The notes below the pieces were generated by a model. The model had not been told where the DNA came from and ran no database searches. It saw only the letters and a list, made by a program, of their open reading frames with translations. Position numbers and translations under genes: made by a program. A DNA stretch of 64,000 nt from Streptomyces sp. NBC_01471 (GTDB taxonomy: Bacteria; Actinomycetota; Actinomycetes; Streptomycetales; Streptomycetaceae). Of this stretch, positions 55,154 through 64,000 are shown piece by piece (within the stretch, counting starts at the first letter, position 1; every line of letters begins with the position of its first letter). Location of the stretch: the NCBI RefSeq assembly GCF_041438865.1, contig NZ_CP109450.1:2087001-2151000 (forward strand), given 5' to 3'.

Positions 55154-56749
55154 TCACTTGGAGACGTTGACGGCCGGCGCGTCCTCGCCCAGGAGCTGGC
55201 CGTCCGAGGTCTCGAACTGCCGCTTGAAGGCGGTGATCGCGTCAGCGATCGAGGTCAGCGTGTCGTCCGACATCTTGCCGCCCTCGGCGATCGAGGTGAG
55301 GAGCTCCTTGCGCTCGCGGCGCAGGTGCTCCAGCAGCTCGGTCTCGAAGCGGCGGATGTCGCCGACCGGGACGTCGTCCATCTTGCCGGTGGTACCGGCC
55401 CAGACGGAGACGACCTGCTCCTCGACGGGCATCGGCTCGTACTGGCCCTGCTTCAGCAGCTCGACCATGCGCTTACCGCGCTCCAGCGACGCCTTCGACG
55501 CGGCGTCCAGGTCGGAACCGAAGGCGGCGAACGCCTCCAGCTCGCGGTACTGGGCGAGGTCGACACGGAGCCGGCCGGAGACCTGCTTCATGGCCTTGTG
55601 CTGGGCGGAGCCACCGACACGGGAGACCGAGATACCGACGTTCAGCGCGGGCCGCTGGCCGGCGTTGAACAGGTCGGACTCCAGGAAGCACTGACCGTCG
55701 GTGATGGAGATGACGTTGGTCGGAATGAACGCCGACACGTCGTTCGCCTTGGTCTCGACGATCGGGAGACCCGTCATCGAACCGGCGCCCATGTCGTCGG
55801 AGAGCTTCGCACAGCGCTCCAGCAGACGGGAGTGCAGGTAGAAGACGTCGCCCGGGTAGGCCTCACGGCCCGGCGGACGGCGCAGCAGCAGCGACACGGC
55901 ACGGTAGGCGTCGGCCTGCTTCGAGAGGTCGTCGAAGATGATCAGGACGTGCTTGCCGGCGTACATCCAGTGCTGGCCGATGGCCGAGCCGGTGTACGGC
56001 GCCAGGTACTTGAAGCCGGCCGGGTCGGAAGCCGGAGCAGCGACGATCGTCGTGTACTCCAGGGCACCCGCCTCCTCCAGCGCACCGCGTACGGACGCGA
56101 TGGTGGAGCCCTTCTGGCCGATGGCGACGTAGATGCAGCGGACCTGCTTCGACGGGTCGCCGGTGCGCCAGTTGTCGCGCTGGTTGATGATCGTGTCGAC
56201 GGCCAGCGCGGTCTTGCCGGTCTGCCGGTCACCGATGATCAGCTGACGCTGGCCACGGCCGATCGGCACCATCGCGTCGACGGCCTTGTAGCCGGTCTGC
56301 ATCGGCTCGTGCACGGACTTGCGCACCATGACGCCGGGAGCCTGGAGCTCCAGCGCACGGCGGCTTTCGGTCTCGATGTCGCCGAGGCCGTCGATCGGGT
56401 TGCCGAGCGGGTCGACGACGCGGCCGAGGTAGCCCTCGCCGACGCCGACCGCGAGCACCTCACCGGTGCGCTGCACCGGCTGGCCCTCCTCGATCCCGTT
56501 GAACTCGCCGAGAACGATCGCGCCGATCTCGCGCTCTTCAAGGTTCAGCGCAAGACCGAGCGTGCCGTCCTCGAACTTCAGCAGCTCGTTCGCCATGGCC
56601 GAGGGAAGACCCTCGACCTTCGCGATACCGTCGCCGGCCACGCTGACCGTACCGACCTCCTCGCGCGAGGCCGCGTCCGGCTGGTACGACTGGACAAACG
56701 TCTCCAGTGCGTCCCGGATCTCCTCCGGCCGGATCGTGAGCTCCGCCAT
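55154..56749 (-). CDS. atpA: ATP synthase F1 subunit alpha
   Basis: Non-catalytic nucleotide-binding subunit of F1. The product is about 531 aa, with P-loop [15 protein letters not shown], the signature [23 protein letters not shown] and a typical N terminus ([17 protein letters not shown]). The ATG at 56749 has AGGGA upstream; a few in-frame codons before it are not conserved. A 98-base gap separates it from atpH. Confidence 0.97.
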   Translation of the reverse strand: MAELTIRPEEIRDALETFVQSYQPDAASREEVGTVSVAGDGIAKVEGLPSAMANELLKFEDGTLGLALNLEEREIGAIVLGEFNGIEEGQPVQRTGEVLAVGVGEGYLGRVVDPLGNPIDGLGDIETESRRALELQAPGVMVRKSVHEPMQTGYKAVDAMVPIGRGQRQLIIGDRQTGKTALAVDTIINQRDNWRTGDPSKQVRCIYVAIGQKGSTIASVRGALEEAGALEYTTIVAAPASDPAGFKYLAPYTGSAIGQHWMYAGKHVLIIFDDLSKQADAYRAVSLLLRRPPGREAYPGDVFYLHSRLLERCAKLSDDMGAGSMTGLPIVETKANDVSAFIPTNVISITDGQCFLESDLFNAGQRPALNVGISVSRVGGSAQHKAMKQVSGRLRVDLAQYRELEAFAAFGSDLDAASKASLERGKRMVELLKQGQYEPMPVEEQVVSVWAGTTGKMDDVPVGDIRRFETELLEHLRRERKELLTSIAEGGKMSDDTLTSIADAITAFKRQFETSDGQLLGEDAPAVNVSK

Positions 56750-56847
56750 CTGGGTTCCCTGCTCTCCTTGTTGGGCCCGAATCAATTACTTGTCGGCCCA
56801 ACTCGGGCCGTTATCAGTACTGTTGAGTTGGTGGCTGAGTCAGCCGG

Positions 56848-57663
56848 TCAGCCGGCCATCCGACGAGTCGCCTCGTCGAGACGGTCAGCGATGGAGCCGT
56901 TGATGACTTCGTCGCCGACCCGCACCTGGATCCCGCCGAGGACCGCGGGGTCCACGTCCAGGTTGAGGTGCATGCGGCGGCCGTACAGCTTGGCCAGTAC
57001 GGCGCCGAGGCGCTGCTTCTGGCCGTCGCTCAGCGGCACCGCCGAGGTGATGACAGCGACCGTGCGGTCCCTGCGCTCCGCGGCGAGCCTGGACAGGGAC
57101 TCGAGTCCCGCTTCCAGGCTACGTCCGCGCGGCTGGGTCACAAGGCGCACGATCAGACGCTCGGTGACCGCGTCGGCCTTGCCGCCGAGCAGGCTGCGCA
57201 GCAGCTCGCTCTTGGCTGCGACCGATGCGGTGCGGTCGGTGAGCGCGGCCCGCAGTCCGGTGCTGGAGGTGACGATCCGGCCGAACCGGAACAGTTCGTC
57301 CTCCACGTTGTCCAGCGTGCCGGCCTGCTGAGCCGCGGTGAGGTCGGCGGTGGACGAGAGCTCCTCGACCGTGTCGACCAGGTCGCGCGACTGCGACCAG
57401 CGGGACCGGACAAGACCGGCCACCAGGTCGGCGGTGTCCCCGCTGACCTGGCCGCTGAGCAGCCGTCCGGCCAGCTGGGCCTTGGCCTCACCGGCCTGCG
57501 ACGGGTCGGTGAGGACCCGGCGCAGCGAAACCTCGCGGTCGAGCAGCGCGGTGACCGAGGCCAGCTCGTCGGCGAGCTTCGCCGCGTCGGCCGACGGACT
57601 GTCGGTCAGCGCGTCGAGACGCTCACGTGCGGAGGCCAGTGCCTCGCGGCTCGCGCCGTTCAT
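56848..57663 (-). CDS. atpH: ATP synthase subunit delta
   Basis: Peripheral-stalk subunit joining F1 to subunit b. The product is 271 aa, about 90 residues longer than E. coli delta, as in other actinobacteria; the C-terminal LDVDPAVLGGIQVRVGDEVINGSIADRL is the canonical delta signature. The ATG overlaps the atpF stop. Confidence 0.95.
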   Translation of the reverse strand: MNGASREALASARERLDALTDSPSADAAKLADELASVTALLDREVSLRRVLTDPSQAGEAKAQLAGRLLSGQVSGDTADLVAGLVRSRWSQSRDLVDTVEELSSTADLTAAQQAGTLDNVEDELFRFGRIVTSSTGLRAALTDRTASVAAKSELLRSLLGGKADAVTERLIVRLVTQPRGRSLEAGLESLSRLAAERRDRTVAVITSAVPLSDGQKQRLGAVLAKLYGRRMHLNLDVDPAVLGGIQVRVGDEVINGSIADRLDEATRRMAG

Positions 57664-58202
57664 CGAGCGGCCTCGGCCTTCTCCTCAAGCTCATCGAGGA
57701 AACGGTCGACCGTGCGGCTCTGCCGGGCGTGGTCCTCAAGGGACTCGCCGACGAGCTTGCCCGCCAGGTCCGTGGCGAGCTTGCCCACGTCCTGGCGCAG
57801 CGACTGCGCGGCCTGCTTGCGGTCGGCCGCGAGCTGGGTGTGACCGGCAGCGATGATTTCCTCACGCTGACGCTGGCCCTCCGCACGCATCTCAGTGATG
57901 AGCGCGGCGCCCTGCTCCTGCGCCTCCTGGCGCAGCCGCGCGGCCTCGTGCCGGGCTTCGGCGAGCTGAGCCTTGTACTGCTCAAGCACGCTCTCGGCTT
58001 CGAGCTTGGCGGCGTCCGCCTTCTCCATACCGCCTTCGATGGCCTCGCGACGCTGGTCCAGAACCTTGTTGATGTTCGGGAGCAGCTTCTTCGCGAGGAA
58101 ACCGAAGACGATGACAAAGGCGAGGAAGCCGATGATGAGCTCTGGGATCGGCGGAATGAGCGGGTTTTCCTGCTCCGCCGCGAGCTGAACCAGAGGGTTC
58201 AC
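57660..58202 (-). CDS. atpF: ATP synthase Fo subunit b
   Basis: Membrane-anchored peripheral stalk. The product is 180 aa: one N-terminal transmembrane helix (ELIIGFLAFVIVFGFLAKKLL) and a long charged coiled coil (ARHEAARLRQEAQEQGAAL). The GTG at 58202 is the start. It ends four bases inside atpH. Confidence 0.95.
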   Translation of the reverse strand: MNPLVQLAAEQENPLIPPIPELIIGFLAFVIVFGFLAKKLLPNINKVLDQRREAIEGGMEKADAAKLEAESVLEQYKAQLAEARHEAARLRQEAQEQGAALITEMRAEGQRQREEIIAAGHTQLAADRKQAAQSLRQDVGKLATDLAGKLVGESLEDHARQSRTVDRFLDELEEKAEAAR

Positions 58203-58242
58203 GTCAGTGCCTTCCGTCTAATGGGGCTGTTCGCGACCGAGG

Positions 58243-58560
<318 letters not shown>

Positions 58561-59382
58561 TCAGTGCTGCTCGGCCAGAGCGCCCTGGATGTAGCTGCAG
58601 GTCAGCAGTACGAACACATAGGCCTGGACAGCTTGGATAAAGAGTTCGAAAGCGGTCATCACGATCGTCATCACGAACGAGACGCCTGCATAGGCGAATC
58701 CGATGCCGTTCAGCAGGTACCAGCTGGCGATCGTGAAGAGCAGCAGCAGCGTGTGGCCCGCGAACATGTTGGCGAACAGTCGGACCGCGTGCGTGAACGG
58801 CCGGACCAGCAGGTTGGAGAAGAGCTCGATGGTCATCGAGAGCGGGAGGACCGCGCCGAGCGACTTGTCGTAGCCGGAGAAGTTCTTGAAGGCGCCGACG
58901 AATCCGTGCTTCTTGAACGTCAGGCTGACCCACAGCACATAGACGATCGCGGCGAGCGCGGCCGGGTAAGAAATAATCGCCGTCACGGGGAACTGGGCGA
59001 CCGGGATGACCGACCAGAGGTTCATCACCCAGACGAAGAAGAACAGGCTGACAACCAGCGGGACGTACTTCTCACCGTCGCGCTTGCCGATCGTCTCGTA
59101 AACGATTCCGCGGCGTACGAAGTCGTATCCGGCCTCGGCGACCATCTGGAGCTTTCCGGGAACGACCTTGGGGTTGCGGAAGGCCGCCCAGAAGAAGGCA
59201 ACGATGACGACCGTGCCGAGCAACGCCAGCAGCATCGTCTTGTTGAAGTACAAGTTGCTGTCCCCGTCGCCCCACAGGGGCTTGAACAGGAACGAGTGCA
59301 GGCCGGGAGCCGGGAATCCACAGCCGTCAAAGATGTGGCAGTCGGTCTCGAAGGCGAGCACCTGCGTCGGGTCAGCACTCAC
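58561..59382 (-). CDS. atpB: ATP synthase Fo subunit a
   Basis: Stator subunit with the proton half-channels. The product is about 273 aa, five to six hydrophobic helices. The essential Arg lies in HAVRLFANMFAGH. I place the start at the GTG at 59382, since AAGGAG is six bases upstream and conservation begins at SADPTQVLAFETDCHIF; an ATG at 59400 precedes it but contains that AAGGAG inside its codons. Confidence 0.95.
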   Translation of the reverse strand: MSADPTQVLAFETDCHIFDGCGFPAPGLHSFLFKPLWGDGDSNLYFNKTMLLALLGTVVIVAFFWAAFRNPKVVPGKLQMVAEAGYDFVRRGIVYETIGKRDGEKYVPLVVSLFFFVWVMNLWSVIPVAQFPVTAIISYPAALAAIVYVLWVSLTFKKHGFVGAFKNFSGYDKSLGAVLPLSMTIELFSNLLVRPFTHAVRLFANMFAGHTLLLLFTIASWYLLNGIGFAYAGVSFVMTIVMTAFELFIQAVQAYVFVLLTCSYIQGALAEQH

Positions 59383-59607
59383 CGCGGGCTCCTTCAACAT
59401 GGCGCATAGGTACGGCAACCTCGTTGTGTCGGCGCGGCGAACAGCCGCGGTTCGGCACTGGACTGGTGTTACGGATGTGGGGGCGGCTGGCAGGCAGTGA
59501 GCCTCGCGATGGTGCAGGCGTCAGCTCAGATGCCCGCGCCCGCAGTGCCGCAGTTGGAACCGGACGATAGCAGGATCCAGAACGCCCGCTTATCCCGCCC
59601 CTACCCT

Positions 59608-60045
59608 TCACTTCGATGAACCCGTCTTCTCGGGCTGGTGCCCGTCGGCGGAGTCCGGTTCGACGTAGAGGATCTTGGCCTTCATATATGCCCGCGCCTG
59701 AGCCGCGATCCAGACAACCGTCGCCACAACCAGCGTGATGGCAAAAGACTTTGGGTTGAACAACGTGGTGTTCTTGAACACCGCGACGAAAATGAAGAGC
59801 AGCAACAACTGCGCGGTATAGAGCATGAGCCCCATGGCCTGGAACAGGTGCGGCAGGGACTTCGCAGTGCGGTTCAGGACGACGAGCCCGATCCCCATGA
59901 AGACCATCACGACCACCGTGCCAACGAGTGCGCCGGTCACCCCCTTGCCGCCCGCGACCACGCCGCTGATCACAGCGGCGACAACGCCGGCTGCAGCGGT
60001 GGGTACAGCGGTCTGGAGGAGGGTTCGGGCGTCATTGGAGGGCAT
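59608..60045 (-). CDS. atpI: ATP synthase protein I
   Basis: The first gene of the operon. The product is 145 aa, four hydrophobic helices and a charged C-terminal tail. AtpI helps assemble the c-ring in other bacteria but is not essential. The ATG at 60045 follows a long leader that contains a Rex-like site at 60169-60186. A 225-base gap separates it from atpB. Confidence 0.9.
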   Translation of the reverse strand: MPSNDARTLLQTAVPTAAAGVVAAVISGVVAGGKGVTGALVGTVVVMVFMGIGLVVLNRTAKSLPHLFQAMGLMLYTAQLLLLFIFVAVFKNTTLFNPKSFAITLVVATVVWIAAQARAYMKAKILYVEPDSADGHQPEKTGSSK

Positions 60046-60168
60046 GGCGGCAGCTCCGCTTCGGGTGGGGGCAGGGTGTCGTCATGGACGAGCGTAGGCC
60101 CGGTCCGAGAGGGGAATCTCGGGCCAAAGAGCCGTCGCACTACGGCCCTTCGGCTTCATCTCCGGGTT

Positions 60169-60186
60169 TCGTGAACGGTATCACAA
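60169..60186. promoter_or_regulatory. candidate Rex operator upstream of the atp operon
   Basis: TCGTGAACGGTATCACAA matches the Rex consensus TTGTGAANNNNTTCACAA at 12 of 14 defined positions. It lies 124-141 bases upstream of the atpI ATG in an AT-rich stretch next to TAGTTT. Rex senses the NADH/NAD+ ratio and represses respiratory genes in Streptomyces. Confidence 0.6.
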
Positions 60187-60292
60187 ACTATTTGATGAGG
60201 TCTTTACCCTGGCAGTGTGCTACCCGTCACACATGAGAGTGAACCTGCGCGTCTGTGCATGCAAGCCATCGTTTTGCCTGCTATTGGAGCCT

Positions 60293-60311
60293 GTTGAGCG
60301 AAATGCTCAAC
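60293..60311 (-). terminator. small hairpin at the stop of the WecA-like gene
   Basis: GTTGAGC-GAAAT-GCTCAAC is a perfect 7-bp stem with a 5-base loop overlapping the stop codon at 60307. It could end that transcript before the atp promoter, but it is short. Confidence 0.4.
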
Positions 60312-61677
60312 GCCAGGTTCCCGCTTCACGTCGGTCGGGAAGCCCGGATCGGGGACCAATTGCGGTCGCCCCGTTGACGCCTGCGGGAATCGGCTCGCCC
60401 CCGTGCACTCCGACGAGCGGCGCAGGATCTCCCGTTTCAACTGAATTGCCCGACTCATCACCTTCCGCTGCGCCGGCCGTCTCCGGTTCCGCGTCGGGGG
60501 CCGGGCGGCGGCGCCTGCGGTAGCGGGGCGGGACGAAGCTCTGAGCCCACTTCGGGGCGCGCGGCGTGAAGCGCGGCATGAGCAGCAGCGCGAGACCGAT
60601 CGCGCTCAGCACGACGACCGCCAGCAGGATCCAGGTGGACGAGGAGCGCACCGAGTAGGCCAGGGCACCGAAGGCGAACAGGGCCGACCAGAAGTACATG
60701 ATCAGCACCGCCCTGCTGTGCGAGTGGCCGATCTCCAGGAGCCGGTGGTGGAGGTGGCCGCGGTCGGCGGCGAAGGGCGACTGGCCGTTCCAGGTGCGCC
60801 GGACGATCGCGAGCACCAGGTCCGCGAAGGGGACCGCGATGATCGTCAGCGGCATCAGGAGCGGGATGAAGACCGGGAGCATCGCGTGAGTGGCCTCACG
60901 CCCGCCGCCGAGGTTGAGACTCATCGCGTCCGGGTCGACCTGGCCGGTCACCGAGATGGCACCCGCGGCGAGCACCAGGCCGATCATCATCGACCCCGAG
61001 TCGCCCATGAAGATCCGGGCCGGATGCATGTTGTGCGGCAGGAAGCCCAGGCACATCCCCATCAGTACGGCGGCGAAGAGCGTCGCCGGAGCGGCGGCCT
61101 CGATCCCGTACCCGTACCAGATCCGGTACGTGTACATGAAGAAGGCCGCAGCCGCGATGCAGACCATGCCGGCCGCGAGTCCGTCCAGGCCGTCCACGAA
61201 GTTCACCGCGTTGATGGTGATCACCACCAGCGCGACGGTCAGCAGCGTGCCCTGCCACTGGGTGAGCGAGACGGTGCCGACACCGGGGATGGGCAGCCAC
61301 AGGATCGTCAGACCCTGCATGACCATCACACCCGCCGCGATCATCTGTCCGCCGAGCTTGATCAGGGCGTCGATCTCGAACTTGTCGTCCAGGACACCGA
61401 TGATCCAGATCAGTCCGGCGCCGGAGAGCAGCGCGCGCGGCTCGTTCGACAGCGTGAAGACGCTGCCGAGGTTCTGCAGGTGAGCCGCCACCAGCAGCCC
61501 CGCACAGAGACCGCCGAACATGGCGATGCCGCCGAGCCGCGGCGTCGGTTCTCGGTGTACGTCGCGGGCCCGGATCTCCGGCATCGCCCCGGCCATGATG
61601 GCGAACTTCCGCACCGGCCCGGTCAGGAGATACGTCACCGCGGCCGTGACGCAGAGCGTCAGCAGGTATTCACGCAC
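60307..61677 (-). CDS. WecA/TagO-like UDP-sugar: polyprenyl-phosphate sugar-1-phosphate transferase
   Basis: Transfers a GlcNAc-1-phosphate-type unit to a polyprenyl phosphate on the inner membrane face, starting a wall glycopolymer. The product is about 456 aa with ten to eleven hydrophobic helices. It has the conserved DDKFEID, NAVNFVDGLDGLAAG and the histidine motif RGHLHHRLLEIGHS of the MraY/WecA superfamily. It ends in a hydrophilic, Pro/Glu-rich tail of about 85 residues. I use the GTG at 61677 (VREYLL), the start of conservation; GTG at 61689 is in frame. It is upstream of atpI on the same strand. Confidence 0.9.
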   Translation of the reverse strand: MREYLLTLCVTAAVTYLLTGPVRKFAIMAGAMPEIRARDVHREPTPRLGGIAMFGGLCAGLLVAAHLQNLGSVFTLSNEPRALLSGAGLIWIIGVLDDKFEIDALIKLGGQMIAAGVMVMQGLTILWLPIPGVGTVSLTQWQGTLLTVALVVITINAVNFVDGLDGLAAGMVCIAAAAFFMYTYRIWYGYGIEAAAPATLFAAVLMGMCLGFLPHNMHPARIFMGDSGSMMIGLVLAAGAISVTGQVDPDAMSLNLGGGREATHAMLPVFIPLLMPLTIIAVPFADLVLAIVRRTWNGQSPFAADRGHLHHRLLEIGHSHSRAVLIMYFWSALFAFGALAYSVRSSSTWILLAVVVLSAIGLALLLMPRFTPRAPKWAQSFVPPRYRRRRRPAPDAEPETAGAAEGDESGNSVETGDPAPLVGVHGGEPIPAGVNGATAIGPRSGLPDRREAGTWR

Positions 61678-61783
61678 GGGCTGCCCCACAGATATCGCTG
61701 GCCATCTCAGCCCCACACCTTAGCTTCGGCCTGCATGAGGTTGAGGACACACGGGTGGCTCCGATGGTTGCACGAACATCGCT

Positions 61784-63025
61784 CTAGCCCGAATTCGACG
61801 GAAATCTCCTGGCGAGTTCGCGGACTTCTTCACGGGTTCCCCGCTCTTCGCGCAGAGCGGCCGAGAAGTGCCCGGCGATCTCCGCCATCTCCGGCTCCGC
61901 CATGCCCTGGGTGGTGACGGCGGCGGTGCCCAGGCGGATGCCCCGCTCGTCACCGTAGGGCAGCGCGCAGGTGTCCACGACCATCCCGGCCGCCGCCAGC
62001 CTGGAGCGTGCGGTCCCGCCGCCGGTGCCCAGCGGCCCCGGATCGGCGGTGATCAGGTGGGTGTCGGTCCCTCCGGTGGTGATCGCGAAGCCCTCGGCGG
62101 CCAGCCCGGCGGCGAGTACCCGGGCGTTCTCCACCACCTGGTGCGCGTACGCGGCGAACGCCGGAGTCGCGGCCTCGCCGAAGGCGACCGCCTTGGCGGC
62201 GATCGTGTGCATCTGGGCGCCGCCCTGGGTGAAGGGGAAGACGGCCCGGTCGATACGGTCTGCGAGCCCGGCCCCGCAGAGGATCAGCCCGCCGCGCGGG
62301 CCGCGCAGCACCTTGTGGGTGGTGGCGCAGACCACATCCGCGTACGGGACGGGGCTGGGCGCCGCTCCCCCGGCGATCAGGCCCATCGGATGGGCGGCGT
62401 CCGCGATGAGGTAGGCGCCCGCCTCGTCGGCGATCTCCCGGAAGGCCGCGTAGTCCGGATGGCGGGGGTACGAGATGGAGCCGCAGACGATCGCCCGGGG
62501 CCGGTGCTGCCGGGCCAGGGCCCGCACCTGGTCGTGATCGATGAGCCCGCTCTCCGCGTCCACGCCGTACCCGACGAAGTCGAACCAGCGGCCGGAGAAG
62601 TTGGCGGGCGAACCGTGGGTGAGGTGGCCGCCGTGCGGAAGCCCCATGGCCAGCACGGTGTCACCGGGGCGCAGAAGGGCCGCGTACGCCGCCAGGACGG
62701 CCGATGAGCCCGAGTGCGGCTGGACGTTCGCGTGCTCGGCTCCGAAGAGCGCTGCGGCCCGCTCACAGGCGATCCGCTCGGCGAGATCGGCCAGCTCACA
62801 GCCACCGTGGTGGCGGGCACCCGGATATCCCTCGGCGTACTTGTTGGCGAGCGAGGAACCGAGCGCGGCCAGCACGGCGGGCGAGGTGAAGTTCTCGGCG
62901 GCGATCAGCTGGAGCGAGGTGGCCTGACGCTCGTCCTCGCCGAGGAGCACATCGGCCATCTCGGGGTCCTGCTTGCGCAGCGCGTCGAAGCCGGCGGGGT
63001 GGGGGGCGGTGGTGGTGACCGGCAT
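61784..63025 (-). CDS. glyA: serine hydroxymethyltransferase paralogue
   Basis: PLP enzyme interconverting serine and glycine with tetrahydrofolate. The product is 413 aa. The PLP lysine is Lys238 in VVCATTHKVLRGPRGG and the substrate loop HSGSSAVLAAY is intact. The canonical RYYGG is RHHGG here, so the second Tyr (E. coli Tyr65) is His73, and the usual DMAHVAGL reads DAAHPMGL. This marks a divergent paralogue, with activity possibly altered. The ATG at 63025 is the only family-consistent start. It is downstream of the phosphatase homologue on the same strand. Confidence 0.88.
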   Translation of the reverse strand: MPVTTTAPHPAGFDALRKQDPEMADVLLGEDERQATSLQLIAAENFTSPAVLAALGSSLANKYAEGYPGARHHGGCELADLAERIACERAAALFGAEHANVQPHSGSSAVLAAYAALLRPGDTVLAMGLPHGGHLTHGSPANFSGRWFDFVGYGVDAESGLIDHDQVRALARQHRPRAIVCGSISYPRHPDYAAFREIADEAGAYLIADAAHPMGLIAGGAAPSPVPYADVVCATTHKVLRGPRGGLILCGAGLADRIDRAVFPFTQGGAQMHTIAAKAVAFGEAATPAFAAYAHQVVENARVLAAGLAAEGFAITTGGTDTHLITADPGPLGTGGGTARSRLAAAGMVVDTCALPYGDERGIRLGTAAVTTQGMAEPEMAEIAGHFSAALREERGTREEVRELARRFPSNSG

Positions 63026-63143
63026 CGTGGGCTCCTCGGCGTCCCGTCCAATGTAGGACGGGCCGCGCGGGGGCGCCTGCCGGTGGTGTGCCGTGCGGCG
63101 ACGGCTCCGCCGCACCGCGGGCCCGGGCGGGCCGGGGCGGCGC

Positions 63144-63791
63144 TCAGTGCGGCGCCGTGACCCCCGTGAGCGCCGTGACCACCGGGTCCAGCGCCTGGTT
63201 GATCTCGTCACCGACCGACCGGAAGAAGGTGATCGGCGCCCCGTACGGGTCGTTCACCTCGTCCGCCTCGACGGTCGGCGCCAGCAGCCAGCCCCGGAGC
63301 GCGGCAGCGGCCCGGACCAGCGCCCGCGCCCGCTCCACCACACCCTCGTCGAGCGGATCCGGCAGCGTCGCCGGGTCTATGGCCCGTACCAGCCGGGTGA
63401 ACTCCTTCAGCGTGAAGGTCCGCAGCCCCGCCGAGTGCCCCATCGAGATGACCTGCGCCCGGTGGTCGCGGGTCGCGGTGAGGACAAGATCGGCGCGGAT
63501 CACGTGGTCGTCCAGCAGTTCGCGGCCGAGGAAGCCCCCGGCGTCCGCGCCGTAGTCCGCGAGCACGGTCGCCGCGTTGGCCTCCATCGGGGCGCCCTCG
63601 TGGCCCCAGGTGCCCGCGGACTCCACGATCAGGCCGTCGGCGAGCCCGGTGCCGAGCCGGTCCGACAGGGCATGGCGGGTCAGCCGCTCGGTGATCGGCG
63701 AGCGGCAGACGTTGCCGGTGCTGACGTGGAGGATCCTGAACGTGCCGCCGGAGGCGGACGCGCCTATGCCACGCCCCTCAGGGGCTGTCAA
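63144..63791 (-). CDS. low-molecular-weight protein tyrosine phosphatase homologue, nucleophile Cys replaced by Ser
   Basis: The product is 215 aa. The N-terminal P-loop is HVSTGNVCRSP: Ser24 where the family has the catalytic Cys, with Cys29 and Arg30 kept. The general-acid motif DPY is present (Asp181-Tyr183). So the loop is preserved but the nucleophile is missing, which suggests a binding or substrate-trapping role, or chemistry through Cys29. It starts with TTG at 63791, overlapping the stop of the Sua5 gene (TTGA), so it is coupled to it. Confidence 0.85.
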   Translation of the reverse strand: MTAPEGRGIGASASGGTFRILHVSTGNVCRSPITERLTRHALSDRLGTGLADGLIVESAGTWGHEGAPMEANAATVLADYGADAGGFLGRELLDDHVIRADLVLTATRDHRAQVISMGHSAGLRTFTLKEFTRLVRAIDPATLPDPLDEGVVERARALVRAAAALRGWLLAPTVEADEVNDPYGAPITFFRSVGDEINQALDPVVTALTGVTAPH

Positions 63792-64000
63792 TTGGCCACC
63801 TCAAGGTCGGGTACCACCTTGCGCAGTTCCTCGGCGGAGAGCGCGCCCGCACGGAGCAGGACGGGGACCTCGCCGGTGACGTCGACGATCGACGACGGCA
63901 CGATGCCGGGGGTGGGGCCGCCGTCCAGGTAGACGGAGACGGAGTCGCCGAGCATCTCCTGCGCCGCGTCGCAGTCCTCCGGCGACGGGTGACCGGTCAG
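63788..64000 (-). CDS. L-threonylcarbamoyladenylate synthase (Sua5/YrdC), 3' end
   Basis: Makes threonylcarbamoyl-AMP for the t6A tRNA modification. Only the last 70 codons are present; the gene continues past the right edge. The visible segment has HPSPEDCDAAQEML, LDGGPTPGIVPSSIVDVTG and RAGALSAEELRKVV, characteristic of the Sua5/YciO/YrdC fold. Its stop overlaps the phosphatase-homologue start. Confidence 0.92.
   Translation of the reverse strand: MTGHPSPEDCDAAQEMLGDSVSVYLDGGPTPGIVPSSIVDVTGEVPVLLRAGALSAEELRKVVPDLEVAN

Overview
This is high-GC DNA with GTG and TTG starts, overlapping stop/start codons and many tail-to-tail hairpins. It carries Streptomyces-specific markers: the tip and cytoskeleton genes scy and filP, isobutyryl-CoA mutase icmA, and the mismatch endonuclease nucS. 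As far as I remember, the gene order follows the core-chromosome block SCO5426 down to SCO5362 of S. coelicolor. This is almost certainly a Streptomyces chromosome core. I see no prophage, transposon, CRISPR array, rRNA or tRNA.

Layout. 1-5.6 kb: 5' end of pfkA, divergent from pta-ackA, then pyk (lower glycolysis and acetate overflow). 5.6-9.3 kb: a rhomboid-like protein between two near-identical hairpins, then a three-gene membrane/secreted operon (DUF6230, DUF6114, low-complexity protein). 9.3-11.9 kb: palindrome-rich intergenic DNA, a thioredoxin-TPR protein and a TetR regulator. 11.9-16.3 kb: a MurG paralogue coupled to a sugar 4,6-dehydratase, divergent from a two-component pair. 16.3-20.3 kb: a MarR-ABC exporter operon and icmA, with a perfect palindrome at the icmA start. 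20.4-25 kb: two DUF3817 membrane proteins, a MarR regulator, a thiamine-binding-family protein, three tandem AIM24 proteins and another MarR. 25-29.3 kb: a two-component system with a His/Asp-rich sensor, divergent from a PepSY protein, and an MFS transporter. 29.5-32.4 kb: meaB, thiolase and methylmalonyl-CoA epimerase. 32.6-37.5 kb: scy and filP. 37.5-41.5 kb: duplicated ABC exporter pairs. 41.5-49.4 kb: a zinc-ribbon-like protein, an LLM oxidoreductase, an SCO5389-family protein, nucS, a large degenerate-P-loop NTPase with a transmembrane anchor, a STAS protein, hydroxybutyryl-CoA dehydrogenase and a TetR. 49.5-52.1 kb: an ABC exporter, a cobalamin adenosyltransferase and a DUF2550 protein. 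52.2-60 kb: the complete F1Fo ATP synthase operon atpIBEFHAGDC on the minus strand. 60.3-64 kb: a lipid-linked sugar-phosphate transferase, a glyA paralogue, a low-molecular-weight phosphatase homologue lacking its nucleophile cysteine, and the end of a Sua5/YrdC gene.

How the genes work together. A scattered set serves short-chain acyl-CoA and vitamin B12 metabolism: icmA, meaB, epimerase, thiolase, hydroxybutyryl-CoA dehydrogenase and the adenosyltransferase. A second theme is energy and central carbon: pfkA, pta, ackA, pyk and the ATP synthase operon, which has a Rex-like redox operator upstream. A third is envelope and polar growth: scy, filP, the MurG paralogue, the WecA-like transferase and the secreted/membrane operon. 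No obviously foreign island is present. The most unusual items are small regulatory palindromes, poorly characterised operons and enzymes with altered catalytic residues.
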